A stretch of 64,000 nucleotides of DNA, taken from contig NZ_FOKQ01000021.1 in NCBI RefSeq assembly GCF_900112155.1, positions 1 to 64,000 of the forward strand. Reading direction: 5' to 3'. This DNA is from Hominimerdicola alba (GTDB lineage: Bacteria > Bacillota > Clostridia > Oscillospirales > Ruminococcaceae). The notes under the pieces are model-generated. The model was given only the letters and a program-made list of their open reading frames with translations. It was not told the origin of the DNA and did no database searches. The first letter of the stretch is position 1; each line of letters starts with the position of its first letter. The position numbers and the translations under genes are program-made. Positions 34,030-41,498 of this stretch are shown piece after piece.

Positions 34030-35307
34030 TTGATAAAATATTTAGATATGTTCGCAGGAATCGGCGGTTTCCGCTCAGGCCTTGAGAAAGTAGGCGGCTT
34101 TGAGTGTGTCGGTTACTGCGAATGCGATAAGTTCGCAAAACAGGCTTATGAAGCCTTATACGACACGCGGAAGGAGCTGTATTTTGATGATGCCAGAAAG
34201 ATCGACCCAAAAGAACTGCCGGATATCGACCTTATTTGCGGAGGATTTCCTTGTCAAAGCTTTTCAATTGCTGGAAAGCGGCGAGGATTTGACGACGTCC
34301 GAGGAACTCTATTCTTTGAAATTGCCAGAATCGCTGCCGTTAAAAGACCTCGCTATCTGCTCATGGAAAATGTCCCCGGCTTACTGTCACATGACAAAGG
34401 CAGGACGTTTGAAACCATACTGCAGACGCTGGATGAACTGGGGTACGATGTCGCATGGCAGGTGCTTAACAGCGCAGATTTCGGTGTCCCCCAAGCCAGA
34501 AAAAGAGTGTTCATTATCGGATTTCTTAGAGGTGAATGTTCCGGCAGAGTATTGTCTTTCACAGACGCAAACCCAAAAACTCTTATCAAACGCATACCCG
34601 GACGAGAAGGATGTAGAGTCTATTCACCAGAAGGACTGAGTATAACGCTTACAGGCAATGCAGGCGGTTTCGGCGGGAGATCTGGTCTTTATGAGATTCT
34701 TGGTCTTCCTATAAAGTCCCTTACAAAGACAGGTTATCAGATAGCTGTACCGGGTGACAGCATCGACCTTGCTTATGCAGATATGAACAGCCGCAGAGGA
34801 CGTGTCGGTCACGATATAGCACATACTGTCACACCATCTGCAACTCAGGGATTCTACTCTGTGAAATGCATTGACCTCAACCCCGAACCTGCAATTACCG
34901 AACTTGCGAGGTGCATAACCGCAAGACAGAATAATGGAATGAGTACCCATAAGGGTGAGAAATCAGCAGCTCTGCTTCTGGAAAAGCCGATCCCTGTGCT
35001 GACACCGATGAAAGAAAAAGTAAGACAGCAGGGCAGACGATTCAAGGACCCCGATGACCCCATGTTCACAATAACTGTGACAGACAGAAACGGTGTGATG
35101 TACAACGGTCTTATCCGTAAACTTATGCCACTTGAATGCTGGAGACTGCAGGGTTTTACAGACGAGCAGTTCAGCAAGGTCAAGGCGGCAGGCATCTCAA
35201 ATGCACAATTATACAAACAAGCCGGCAATGCGGTGACAGTTAATGTCATCGCAGCGCTGGCTTTATTTATTTTAGAGATCGATAAGGAGGTAAATCGAAA
35301 TGAATGA
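34030..35307 (+). CDS. C5-cytosine-specific DNA methyltransferase
   Basis: A protein of 425 residues that methylates C5 of cytosine in a specific DNA site. The ordered motifs are intact: I DMFAGIGGFRSGL, IV GGFPCQSFS with the catalytic Cys (about residue 77), VI MENVPGL, VIII QARKRVFIIGF, and X QAGNAVTVNVIAA. The TTG at 34030 is the start, well placed after GGAAGGAG; a fitting downstream ATG is absent before motif I. No restriction endonuclease gene is adjacent, so it looks like an orphan methylase. It overlaps the antirepressor gene by 8 bases, making them an operon. Confidence 0.93.
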   Translation: MIKYLDMFAGIGGFRSGLEKVGGFECVGYCECDKFAKQAYEALYDTRKELYFDDARKIDPKELPDIDLICGGFPCQSFSIAGKRRGFDDVRGTLFFEIARIAAVKRPRYLLMENVPGLLSHDKGRTFETILQTLDELGYDVAWQVLNSADFGVPQARKRVFIIGFLRGECSGRVLSFTDANPKTLIKRIPGREGCRVYSPEGLSITLTGNAGGFGGRSGLYEILGLPIKSLTKTGYQIAVPGDSIDLAYADMNSRRGRVGHDIAHTVTPSATQGFYSVKCIDLNPEPAITELARCITARQNNGMSTHKGEKSAALLLEKPIPVLTPMKEKVRQQGRRFKDPDDPMFTITVTDRNGVMYNGLIRKLMPLECWRLQGFTDEQFSKVKAAGISNAQLYKQAGNAVTVNVIAALALFILEIDKEVNRNE

Positions 35308-36070
35308 TATAATGACTTTTGTAAATGAAGACTTCGGCTCGGTGAGGACAGTCAGCATTAACGGCGAGCCGTGGCTGGTGGGCAAGGATATAGCGTTAAT
35401 GCTTGGTTACAGCAACCCTCATAAAGCGATAAGAGACCATGTTGACGATGAGGACAAAGGGGTGAACGAATCGGTCACCCCCGGTGGAAGGCAGAGGACA
35501 ATAGTAATAAACGAAAGTGGTTTTTACTGCCTTGTGCTTTCAAGCAAACTTCCGAGTGCTAAAAAGATCAAGCGTTGGGTCACATCTGAGATTCTCCCAA
35601 CGATTCGTAAAACAGGCGGTTATGTCAATGATGCAGATAAATTCGTAAACACTTATCTGCCCTTTGCTGATGAACCGACAAAAGAGCTGTTCAAGATACA
35701 GTTTGAGTATATCGGTCAGCTGAACGATCGTATTCGCCGTGATGAACCAAAGGTCAGATTTGCAGACCATGTGTCCGAAACAGCAGATCTCATCGACATG
35801 AACGAAATGGCAAAGATATGTGCAGATCACGGTATACGCATAGGACGCACAAGGCTGTTCAGGTGGCTGAGGTCAAAAGGTATCCTGATGGACGGAAATC
35901 TGCCTTATCAGGAGTATATAGAACGTGGATATTTCAGAGTAAAAGAAAGCGTGTTCAACATGGGCGGCGAGCTGAAGATCTATCGTCAGACATATCTTAC
36001 AGGCAAGGGACAGCAGTATGTTCTTGGACGGCTGATAAGAGAAAATGAAACGGAGGTGCTTGATGCCTAA
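35300..36070 (+). CDS. Phage-type antirepressor (BRO-N and ANT/KilA-C)
   Basis: A protein of 256 residues. The BRO-N/Prophage antirepressor domain spans about 8-110 (GKDIALMLGYSNPHKAIRDH, then INESGFYCLVLSSKLP and WVTSEILPTIRKTGGY). An ANT (KilA-C) domain follows at about 150-250 (MNEMAKICADHGIRIGRTRL, YLTGKGQQYV). In phages these proteins inactivate repressors; here it probably regulates element genes or derives from a phage. It starts inside the methylase gene end and has AAGGAGG upstream. Confidence 0.88.
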   Translation: MNDIMTFVNEDFGSVRTVSINGEPWLVGKDIALMLGYSNPHKAIRDHVDDEDKGVNESVTPGGRQRTIVINESGFYCLVLSSKLPSAKKIKRWVTSEILPTIRKTGGYVNDADKFVNTYLPFADEPTKELFKIQFEYIGQLNDRIRRDEPKVRFADHVSETADLIDMNEMAKICADHGIRIGRTRLFRWLRSKGILMDGNLPYQEYIERGYFRVKESVFNMGGELKIYRQTYLTGKGQQYVLGRLIRENETEVLDA

Positions 36071-36959
36071 TCATATTACTAACAGAATAAAGCTGAACGG
36101 AGAAGATGCAGATATTCACATACTCATGGAAGATATCAAAAACGATGAATTCGGACTGGGAACGATAGATTTTGAGAAAGTCATACCTATGCCGGATAAT
36201 ATCTACAGAGGAAGTTTAGAACCAGCCGAAGAAAAACTCTATGGTAAAAACAACTGGTACGACTGGAGTTTAGCAAACTGGGGTACAAAATGGAATGCTT
36301 ATGGATATAATGAGGGCGAAGATTATTCATGCAATAAAGATAGTCTTCGCTTTCTTTCTGCCTGGTCTGCACCACACCCTATTATCCAAAAGCTGTCCGA
36401 AATGTTTCCATGCGTGAATATCGAACATGAGTGGGCAGATGAGGACATAGGTGCTAACTGCGGGCGCCGTACGTATTATAACGGCGAAAGGATAGAGGAA
36501 TACTACCCGGATTACGGAAAAGAAAGCATAGAGTTCGCCGCAAAAGTTATGGAAGTTCAACTAGAGGAAGACTGTTGTCTTTATCTGAACGCCTTGGAGA
36601 CAGGATATATCAACATCGAATTTGACGATGGATATGAGCTTATCGAACTGTTTGGCAAGCCCGCACTGTTCACGAATGAAAGGATAACAGATGCGGATAT
36701 CCCAAAAGGAATGTGTTGCTATCATCTGAGACACGGCGATGATGGAGATATCTGTGCTATAGAAAAACGTGTTTCTGTAAACCTCGCAGGTTCTGTGGTG
36801 ACAAAAGAACCTATAGATCTTGGCAAACAGGGTCGTATAACCTTTACAGAAGATACTTCACCTAATTTCATCGGTGAGATCATATCACTATATGAGTTCA
36901 GGGAGTATAAACCGGCACAGTCGGAAGATGAAAATATTGGAATGGAGTTGAAACAATGA
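36063..36959 (+). CDS. Api92-like/ferredoxin-fold protein with LPD28 domain
   Basis: A protein of 298 residues from the ATG at 36063, chosen for GGAGGT six bases upstream; it overlaps the antirepressor end by 8 bases. The N-terminal half (MPNHITNRIKLNGEDADI and later LRFLSAWSAPHPIIQKLSE) matches the YubB/Api92-like ferredoxin-fold family of mobile elements. The C-terminal 90 residues (YELIELFGKPALFTNERI, CCYHLRHGDDGD, VVTKEPIDL) match the large polyvalent-protein-associated domain LPD28. Such proteins accompany conjugative DNA; function not known. Confidence 0.75.
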   Translation: MPNHITNRIKLNGEDADIHILMEDIKNDEFGLGTIDFEKVIPMPDNIYRGSLEPAEEKLYGKNNWYDWSLANWGTKWNAYGYNEGEDYSCNKDSLRFLSAWSAPHPIIQKLSEMFPCVNIEHEWADEDIGANCGRRTYYNGERIEEYYPDYGKESIEFAAKVMEVQLEEDCCLYLNALETGYINIEFDDGYELIELFGKPALFTNERITDADIPKGMCCYHLRHGDDGDICAIEKRVSVNLAGSVVTKEPIDLGKQGRITFTEDTSPNFIGEIISLYEFREYKPAQSEDENIGMELKQ

Positions 36960-37543
36960 GCATTGAAATTATAGAAGCTGAAAAGCTGCGTTCAATGTCA
37001 GAGGATGAAGGGCTTATCCTGCAGGGCTGCGGCGGTGAGCTGAAGGAATGGCTTGACGGGATAAATGATATGCTGACAGCTCAAGGAATACTTCAGAACG
37101 GCAGCAGATTTGAGGATATCTCTGTTTTTCAGCATGACGGCTGTACCTGTATACTGTTTCCTTTTAAGGGCGTAGATATTGACATCGGTAAGCTTGCTAT
37201 GTGGCGCTTGCAGACCCACTCACAGTTCGGAGGTACCTGGCTTTCCGACTATGTACCGAACCGACTTGGCGGATTCGTGGATGAGGAACATAGTCTTGAA
37301 AAACCTAAACCGAAATGTGCGCTTATAGGTGCTGACGGAAATATCTTCAATCTTATAGGGATAGCATCAAGAACGCTCAGAAGAAATGGAATGAGGGATG
37401 AAGCAAAGGAGATGTCTGAACGTGTTACAAATTCGGGCAGCTATTATGAAGCGCTGAATATTATAGGAGAGTATGTGGATATATGCTCGGAGGATGAAAT
37501 GGAAGATGAAACAATAGATATCGAAGGAGGAATGTCAGAATGA
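36956..37543 (+). CDS. Hypothetical conjugative-element protein
   Basis: A protein of 195 residues without signal or membrane segment, translationally coupled (ATGA) to the gene before. Recognisable only as a type recurrent in these elements (patterns QTHSQFGGTWLSDYVPNRLGG and ALIGADGNIFNLIGIA, the latter shared with several plasmid proteins). No catalytic residues are seen. Confidence 0.65.
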   Translation: MSIEIIEAEKLRSMSEDEGLILQGCGGELKEWLDGINDMLTAQGILQNGSRFEDISVFQHDGCTCILFPFKGVDIDIGKLAMWRLQTHSQFGGTWLSDYVPNRLGGFVDEEHSLEKPKPKCALIGADGNIFNLIGIASRTLRRNGMRDEAKEMSERVTNSGSYYEALNIIGEYVDICSEDEMEDETIDIEGGMSE

Positions 37544-37686
37544 CAATGTTGTTTGTTGGAATGATCATCGGTGGTATAATCGGACTGCTTATTGGTGGAT
37601 TTTCAACTGCTTGGTATGATGCCAGTAAGGAGATTGCAAGACTAAACCGTGAGCGCAGAGAAGAAAAGAATATTATAAACAGATAA
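37540..37686 (+). CDS. 48-residue single-pass membrane protein
   Basis: A small ORF with an ATGA overlap with the preceding gene, preceded by GAAGGAGG. One hydrophobic Gly-rich helix (MLFVGMIIGGIIGLLIGGF) is followed by a short charged tail (RLNRERREEK), predicted cytoplasmic. It is last in the run that starts with the cytosine methylase; a terminator-like hairpin follows at 37694. Confidence 0.6.
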   Translation: MTMLFVGMIIGGIIGLLIGGFSTAWYDASKEIARLNRERREEKNIINR

Positions 37687-37693
37687 AAACCAT

Positions 37694-37736
37694 AGTCGTT
37701 TTGCCGATGGCGGCAAAGCGACTGTTTCTCTTTTTC
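37694..37736 (+). terminator. Terminator-like hairpin upstream of the adenine methylase
   Basis: AGTCG-TTTGCC / GGCAAA-CGACT (37694-37723) followed by GTTTCTCTTTTT. A second small repeat, CGTCATC / GATGACG (about 37737-37756), lies directly before the next ribosome site. I see no promoter between the hairpin and the next gene. Confidence 0.6.
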
Positions 37737-37766
37737 GTCATCGGCAATGATGACGGAAAGGAAAAA

Positions 37767-38810
37767 ATGAGTAATCAGCATTACGGAGGCTGTGACCCTC
37801 CCATTCCGTGGATAGGCGGGAAATCGGTTCTTATCCCAGTAATAAGGAGAATAATGCCCGACTATCCGAAGAAGTATGTAGAGGTGTTCGGCGGCGGAGG
37901 TGCGCTGACTTTTTCGGGAAAGATAGCACCTATACAGATATATAATGACTTCAACCAGCATCTAGTTAATTTTATGAGAACACTGAAATCAAGGGCTGAT
38001 GAATTAATCAGCAGGCTGACAGGTGTTTACAATGCAGACGGCAGTTTAAGTGACGATCTTATCAGAGCGTATTTTTTGAATGCAAGAGATCAATTTATAA
38101 TATCATCAAAGGTGTTTTATCATGGTGAAGATTTTGATGACTACTATGAACAGATAAAGAAGATCATAAATTCAGCTCAGACCCATGATGAAAAGCTCCA
38201 TAAACTGTGGCTTGCAGGCGAAATAATAAAAGAGTACGATGACCGAACAAAAGACCCCAGACTTTGGGACGCTGTGAATTTCTATATCCTTATGAAATGC
38301 AGTTACTCGGCAACAGGGACAAGCTGGGCTATAAAACCGGTAAATTATGAGTCTGTGATCAATCTGCTGAATGGTGCTTTTCGTATGCTTCAATCAGTCA
38401 TCATCGAACATAAGGATTGCATCGACCTTATAAAGTTTCACGATGCACCCGGGACATTTTTCTACTGTGATCCGCCTTACTATATGGCTGAAGATCTGTA
38501 TAACGGAGTTCCGCTGTTTGGTGATGAAAAACACAAACAGCTTCATGACACGCTTCTTAACTGTGAAAGCAAGGTTCTGCTGTCCTACAATGATTGCAAA
38601 TTTATAGATGAGTTGTACTGTGAGGACAAGTGGTATAAGATGCGTGTTGCAAGACCCAACAGTATGATCCTGCATAACGAACCGGGTGCGCTTTACAATG
38701 AATTTCTTATAGCAAACTATGACATTTTCAGCCTATATAATAACGGAGTGCAGACAACATTTTTCAATGACTACGAACCTATTGACAATGAAGGGAGAAT
38801 TGTTTTATGA
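37767..38810 (+). CDS. D12-class N6-adenine DNA methyltransferase
   Basis: A protein of 347 residues. The ATG at 37767 behind GGAAAGG is chosen; in-frame codons upstream lie in the hairpin leader. The order of motifs is that of Dam-like enzymes: PIPWIGGKSVLIP (motif X), VEVFGGGGALTFS (motif I, AdoMet), and FFYCDPPYYM (motif IV DPPY, catalytic). It transfers a methyl group to adenine N6 in a site I cannot predict. No endonuclease partner is present. Orphan methylases on conjugative elements commonly protect against host restriction; that role here is inference. Confidence 0.9.
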   Translation: MSNQHYGGCDPPIPWIGGKSVLIPVIRRIMPDYPKKYVEVFGGGGALTFSGKIAPIQIYNDFNQHLVNFMRTLKSRADELISRLTGVYNADGSLSDDLIRAYFLNARDQFIISSKVFYHGEDFDDYYEQIKKIINSAQTHDEKLHKLWLAGEIIKEYDDRTKDPRLWDAVNFYILMKCSYSATGTSWAIKPVNYESVINLLNGAFRMLQSVIIEHKDCIDLIKFHDAPGTFFYCDPPYYMAEDLYNGVPLFGDEKHKQLHDTLLNCESKVLLSYNDCKFIDELYCEDKWYKMRVARPNSMILHNEPGALYNEFLIANYDIFSLYNNGVQTTFFNDYEPIDNEGRIVL

Positions 38811-39085
38811 ATAAGATCATTACAGGAACAGTAATATCAGCAAATGGCAAGTTCTCATTTTCGGGACTTTATGATGCAAAGGGATACCCAGTGAGCATCA
38901 GCCTTGAAAAGAGCGATGACGATATAATACTTGCAGTTGTAAAAGAGCCGGAAGAACATAAAAAAGACAAACCATCTGACTGCGGGATATCCGAAGAAGA
39001 GATAGACAGGACTTGTCAGACACATGATAACTGCGATGATTGTCCGCTGTTTGAACACTGTATGGAGGAATATGCTGATGAATAA
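38807..39085 (+). CDS. Small Cys-containing hypothetical protein
   Basis: A protein of 92 residues, ATGA-coupled to the adenine methylase. The C-terminal third holds a Cys-rich stretch, CQTHDNCDDCPLFEHC, which could bind a metal ion. No family is recognised. Confidence 0.6.
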   Translation: MNKIITGTVISANGKFSFSGLYDAKGYPVSISLEKSDDDIILAVVKEPEEHKKDKPSDCGISEEEIDRTCQTHDNCDDCPLFEHCMEEYADE

Positions 39086-40094
39086 CATGAATGAACTTCT
39101 TGGTAAAAAACACTGTGAACAGCATACCGAGCAGCAGGACTATGAAGGTAAACTCCTTATAATCAAACCGGAAAAGCTGAAGGAGCAGTATCGAAACCCC
39201 ATAGTCCAGTATTTCTATGCCACAAGCGGTTTCGGCTGTAAGCATGTTAACGGAGATAAAAAGGTTTTCGGCCAGTTCCTTGCCGACGGTTTAAAAGAAC
39301 AGCTTTACCGCAGTGATTTTATAGGTGTTGCTGACAAAACTCAGCTTCCGTCATGGGCAGCCAAAAGGCTTGAAATACTTGAGACTCCAAAGATGAAGAT
39401 ACGTGTTTTTCAGCTAAAGATCGGCAGTGACAACCTTTTTATGAACTATGATCATACTATGTCACATGGAGGTATACAGGCAGAGAAATATATGCAGGTA
39501 TATGGCGGTGAAGTACTTGCAGGCAGTCTTGAAGAAGTGTTTGCACTCGGTAATACAGAACAGCCTCCGGGATATTTAGGACACTCCATCTCAGTCAGTG
39601 ACGTGATCGAGGTAAACGAGGGAAAAGAAAAAGGGTTCTATTTCGTAGATAGTTTCGGATTCAAAAAGATAGAGGATTTCAATATAGACAAGACCGATCA
39701 TGCAAAAATGATGAAGATCATTATCCTAGAAAATGACAGAAAACCGTATATGGCTGAGATCAGGCATGATATTCATGCTATGCAGAGTGTTGTTGGCGGC
39801 TGTATAGAGCCTGTGTATTTTGAGCCGAAGGGTGATGCACTCTGCTGGTGCAATGATGAGTTTCTGCTGAACGGATCAGCACCTAACAGAAAGATAGGGG
39901 AAACTCTTGTACATGGAACCTGTTATATTTCAGGCGACAGTGTGAACAAGTATGGTGAATATGACTCCTGCTCGCTCACAGACGAGCAGATCGAAAGGTA
40001 TAAAGAGATGTTCCCGCAGTCTGTCATATGTTTGGACAGAACAGAAGACATGGCAGAAAATGAATCGGAGTGCTTAACGCAGAATATGGATTGA
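39078..40094 (+). CDS. YodL-like/DUF3846 conjugative-element protein
   Basis: A protein of 338 residues. The ATG at 39078 is best spaced behind TGGAGG; ATGs at 39072 and 39087 are alternatives. The central part (VFQLKIGSDNLFMNYDHTM, YLGHSISVSDVIEV, GFYFVDSFGFKKI) matches the YodL-like domain. The C-terminal part (VGGCIEPVYF, CNDEFLLNGSAPNR, HGTCYISGD, LTDEQIERY) matches DUF3846. Both recur in Firmicute conjugative elements with unknown roles, perhaps host takeover or DNA protection. It overlaps the preceding gene by 8 bases. Confidence 0.78.
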   Translation: MNNMNELLGKKHCEQHTEQQDYEGKLLIIKPEKLKEQYRNPIVQYFYATSGFGCKHVNGDKKVFGQFLADGLKEQLYRSDFIGVADKTQLPSWAAKRLEILETPKMKIRVFQLKIGSDNLFMNYDHTMSHGGIQAEKYMQVYGGEVLAGSLEEVFALGNTEQPPGYLGHSISVSDVIEVNEGKEKGFYFVDSFGFKKIEDFNIDKTDHAKMMKIIILENDRKPYMAEIRHDIHAMQSVVGGCIEPVYFEPKGDALCWCNDEFLLNGSAPNRKIGETLVHGTCYISGDSVNKYGEYDSCSLTDEQIERYKEMFPQSVICLDRTEDMAENESECLTQNMD

Positions 40095-40107
40095 AAGGAA
40101 TGATAGT

Positions 40108-40473
40108 ATGAAGATAAATACCAATATAAACAGGATCATAGACAAGCCTGATTCAAGCGTTAAAGCTTTTGCATCAGCAAGTTTTGACGGTTATTTCGCA
40201 GTTCACGGCATAAAGGTATGTGAGGGTGAAAAGGGCCTGTTCATATCAATGCCCTCGACCTCCTATTCCAATCAGAACGGAGAAAAGAAGTATAAAGACA
40301 TTTTTCATCCTATAACAAAAGAAGCAAGAGAAGCACTTAACACAGCTGTAATAATGGCGTACAACGCTGAACTTGCACAGTCTCAGGGATCAGACATTGT
40401 AGTGCAGGATTCTCCAGGTGAAGAAACAGCAGAACAAAGCATGGATGCTTCCGGTCCAATGATGCCTTTGTAA
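40108..40473 (+). CDS. spoVG: SpoVG family protein
   Basis: A protein of 121 residues. The SpoVG fold is recognised by FDGYFAVHGIKVCEG, GLFISMPST and DIFHPITKEARE. Chromosomal SpoVG binds RNA or DNA and affects sporulation and septation; copies on conjugative elements are common and may tune element gene expression. This one has a 35-residue acidic, Gln/Met-rich tail. AAAGGAATGA precedes the ATG. Last gene before an apparent promoter at 40523. Confidence 0.85.
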   Translation: MKINTNINRIIDKPDSSVKAFASASFDGYFAVHGIKVCEGEKGLFISMPSTSYSNQNGEKKYKDIFHPITKEAREALNTAVIMAYNAELAQSQGSDIVVQDSPGEETAEQSMDASGPMMPL

Positions 40474-40522
40474 AAAGCAAGCTGTAAAATCAGTAGAAAA
40501 GGTAGAACTTTCAAAAAAAGCC

Positions 40523-40551
40523 TTGACAAAAGGAGGCGTATGTAGTATCGT
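40523..40551 (+). promoter_or_regulatory. Possible promoter before the surface-protein genes
   Basis: TTGACA (40523-40528), 17-base spacer, TATCGT (40546-40551); the -10 is poor. Confidence 0.4.
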
Positions 40552-40577
40552 AGTGCTAGAAGAGAGGAGCTGATAGC

Positions 40578-41486
40578 ATGAAAAAAGCAATACTCATAAC
40601 TATATTCGCTGTCCTGCTGACAGGGTGCGGCAACACAGGAACAGAAGAAAAAGAAATTGAAACCAAGGCAGTAAGCCAAGTGACAACGACTTCACCTGTT
40701 ACAGCATCTTCCGATTCTGAAATAGAAACTGTTCTTACTGAAACTACTGATACGACTACAAAAGAAGTAAGCACAACAGTATCCGAAAGATCATCTGCAA
40801 AAAAGACATCTGCATCTAGTGTAAAGAACAATGGTACTTCAAATAAGCAAACGGATAAGACGGTGACATCGCAATCTCGTACTTCAAATCAGTCTTCATC
40901 AAATGGTAACCCTCAGAATGATGATTCAGGATCAAAGGACACGGAGAATAGAGCTGTAACTACTACAACTGTTCAAACCACTCCTGCGCCTAAAACAACA
41001 ACTGCAACATTAACAACAACTATTGAAACGAAGCCGGTCACAGAGCAGATCACAGAAGTTATCCCCGAAGAACCTGCTATAGATGAACGTTCTGCAATCG
41101 AAAGATGGCTCAATATCTTCGGAGATCCCAATAACAAAAGCTATTATGTAAGCATCGGCCAAGGACTCCCAAACAATGGTTCTGACTACAGTAAAGCACA
41201 GGCTGTATATGATCATATGCAGAACCGTTTTGACGGTGAAAGGAACTGCATATATATGTCCAGTGTCACCTATGCGCTTTGTCAGGGTATAGGACTGGAA
41301 TGCGGATACGCACTGATCAGTGACTGGTACAATCACTGTGCAAATGCAGTAAAAATAGATGGCACTTGGTATGTGCTGGATACTCAGGCTTCGGGATTTT
41401 TATGCGGAGACCTCGGATACACAAGTATTCTGGATGAATATGAAGAATCGCTTGGGATAACACTAAGCGAAGACGATCACGATTAG
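40578..41486 (+). CDS. Lipoprotein with transglutaminase-like domain
   Basis: A protein of 302 residues exported and lipid-anchored: lipobox LLTGC (Cys at residue 15). A Thr/Ser-rich linker of about 150 residues follows, probably spanning the cell wall. The C-terminal domain (about 175-302) resembles transglutaminase-like cysteine proteases: a Cys (NCIYMSSVTYALC), GLECGYAL, then WYNHCANAVKIDGTWYVLDTQ carrying the His and Asp of the triad. It may cut or cross-link wall or surface proteins, such as the SpaA-repeat adhesin encoded 12 bases downstream. GAGGAG precedes the ATG. Confidence 0.8.
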   Translation: MKKAILITIFAVLLTGCGNTGTEEKEIETKAVSQVTTTSPVTASSDSEIETVLTETTDTTTKEVSTTVSERSSAKKTSASSVKNNGTSNKQTDKTVTSQSRTSNQSSSNGNPQNDDSGSKDTENRAVTTTTVQTTPAPKTTTATLTTTIETKPVTEQITEVIPEEPAIDERSAIERWLNIFGDPNNKSYYVSIGQGLPNNGSDYSKAQAVYDHMQNRFDGERNCIYMSSVTYALCQGIGLECGYALISDWYNHCANAVKIDGTWYVLDTQASGFLCGDLGYTSILDEYEESLGITLSEDDHD

Positions 41487-41498
41487 AAAGGAAAAACT

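Noticed and set aside
33970-34086. A 38-codon frame starting TTG at 33970 with a fair ribosome site, overlapping the start of the cytosine methylase
   Set aside because: It has no recognisable fold and runs in another frame through the conserved methylase motif I. Translation could at most couple to the methylase; not enough support for a gene.
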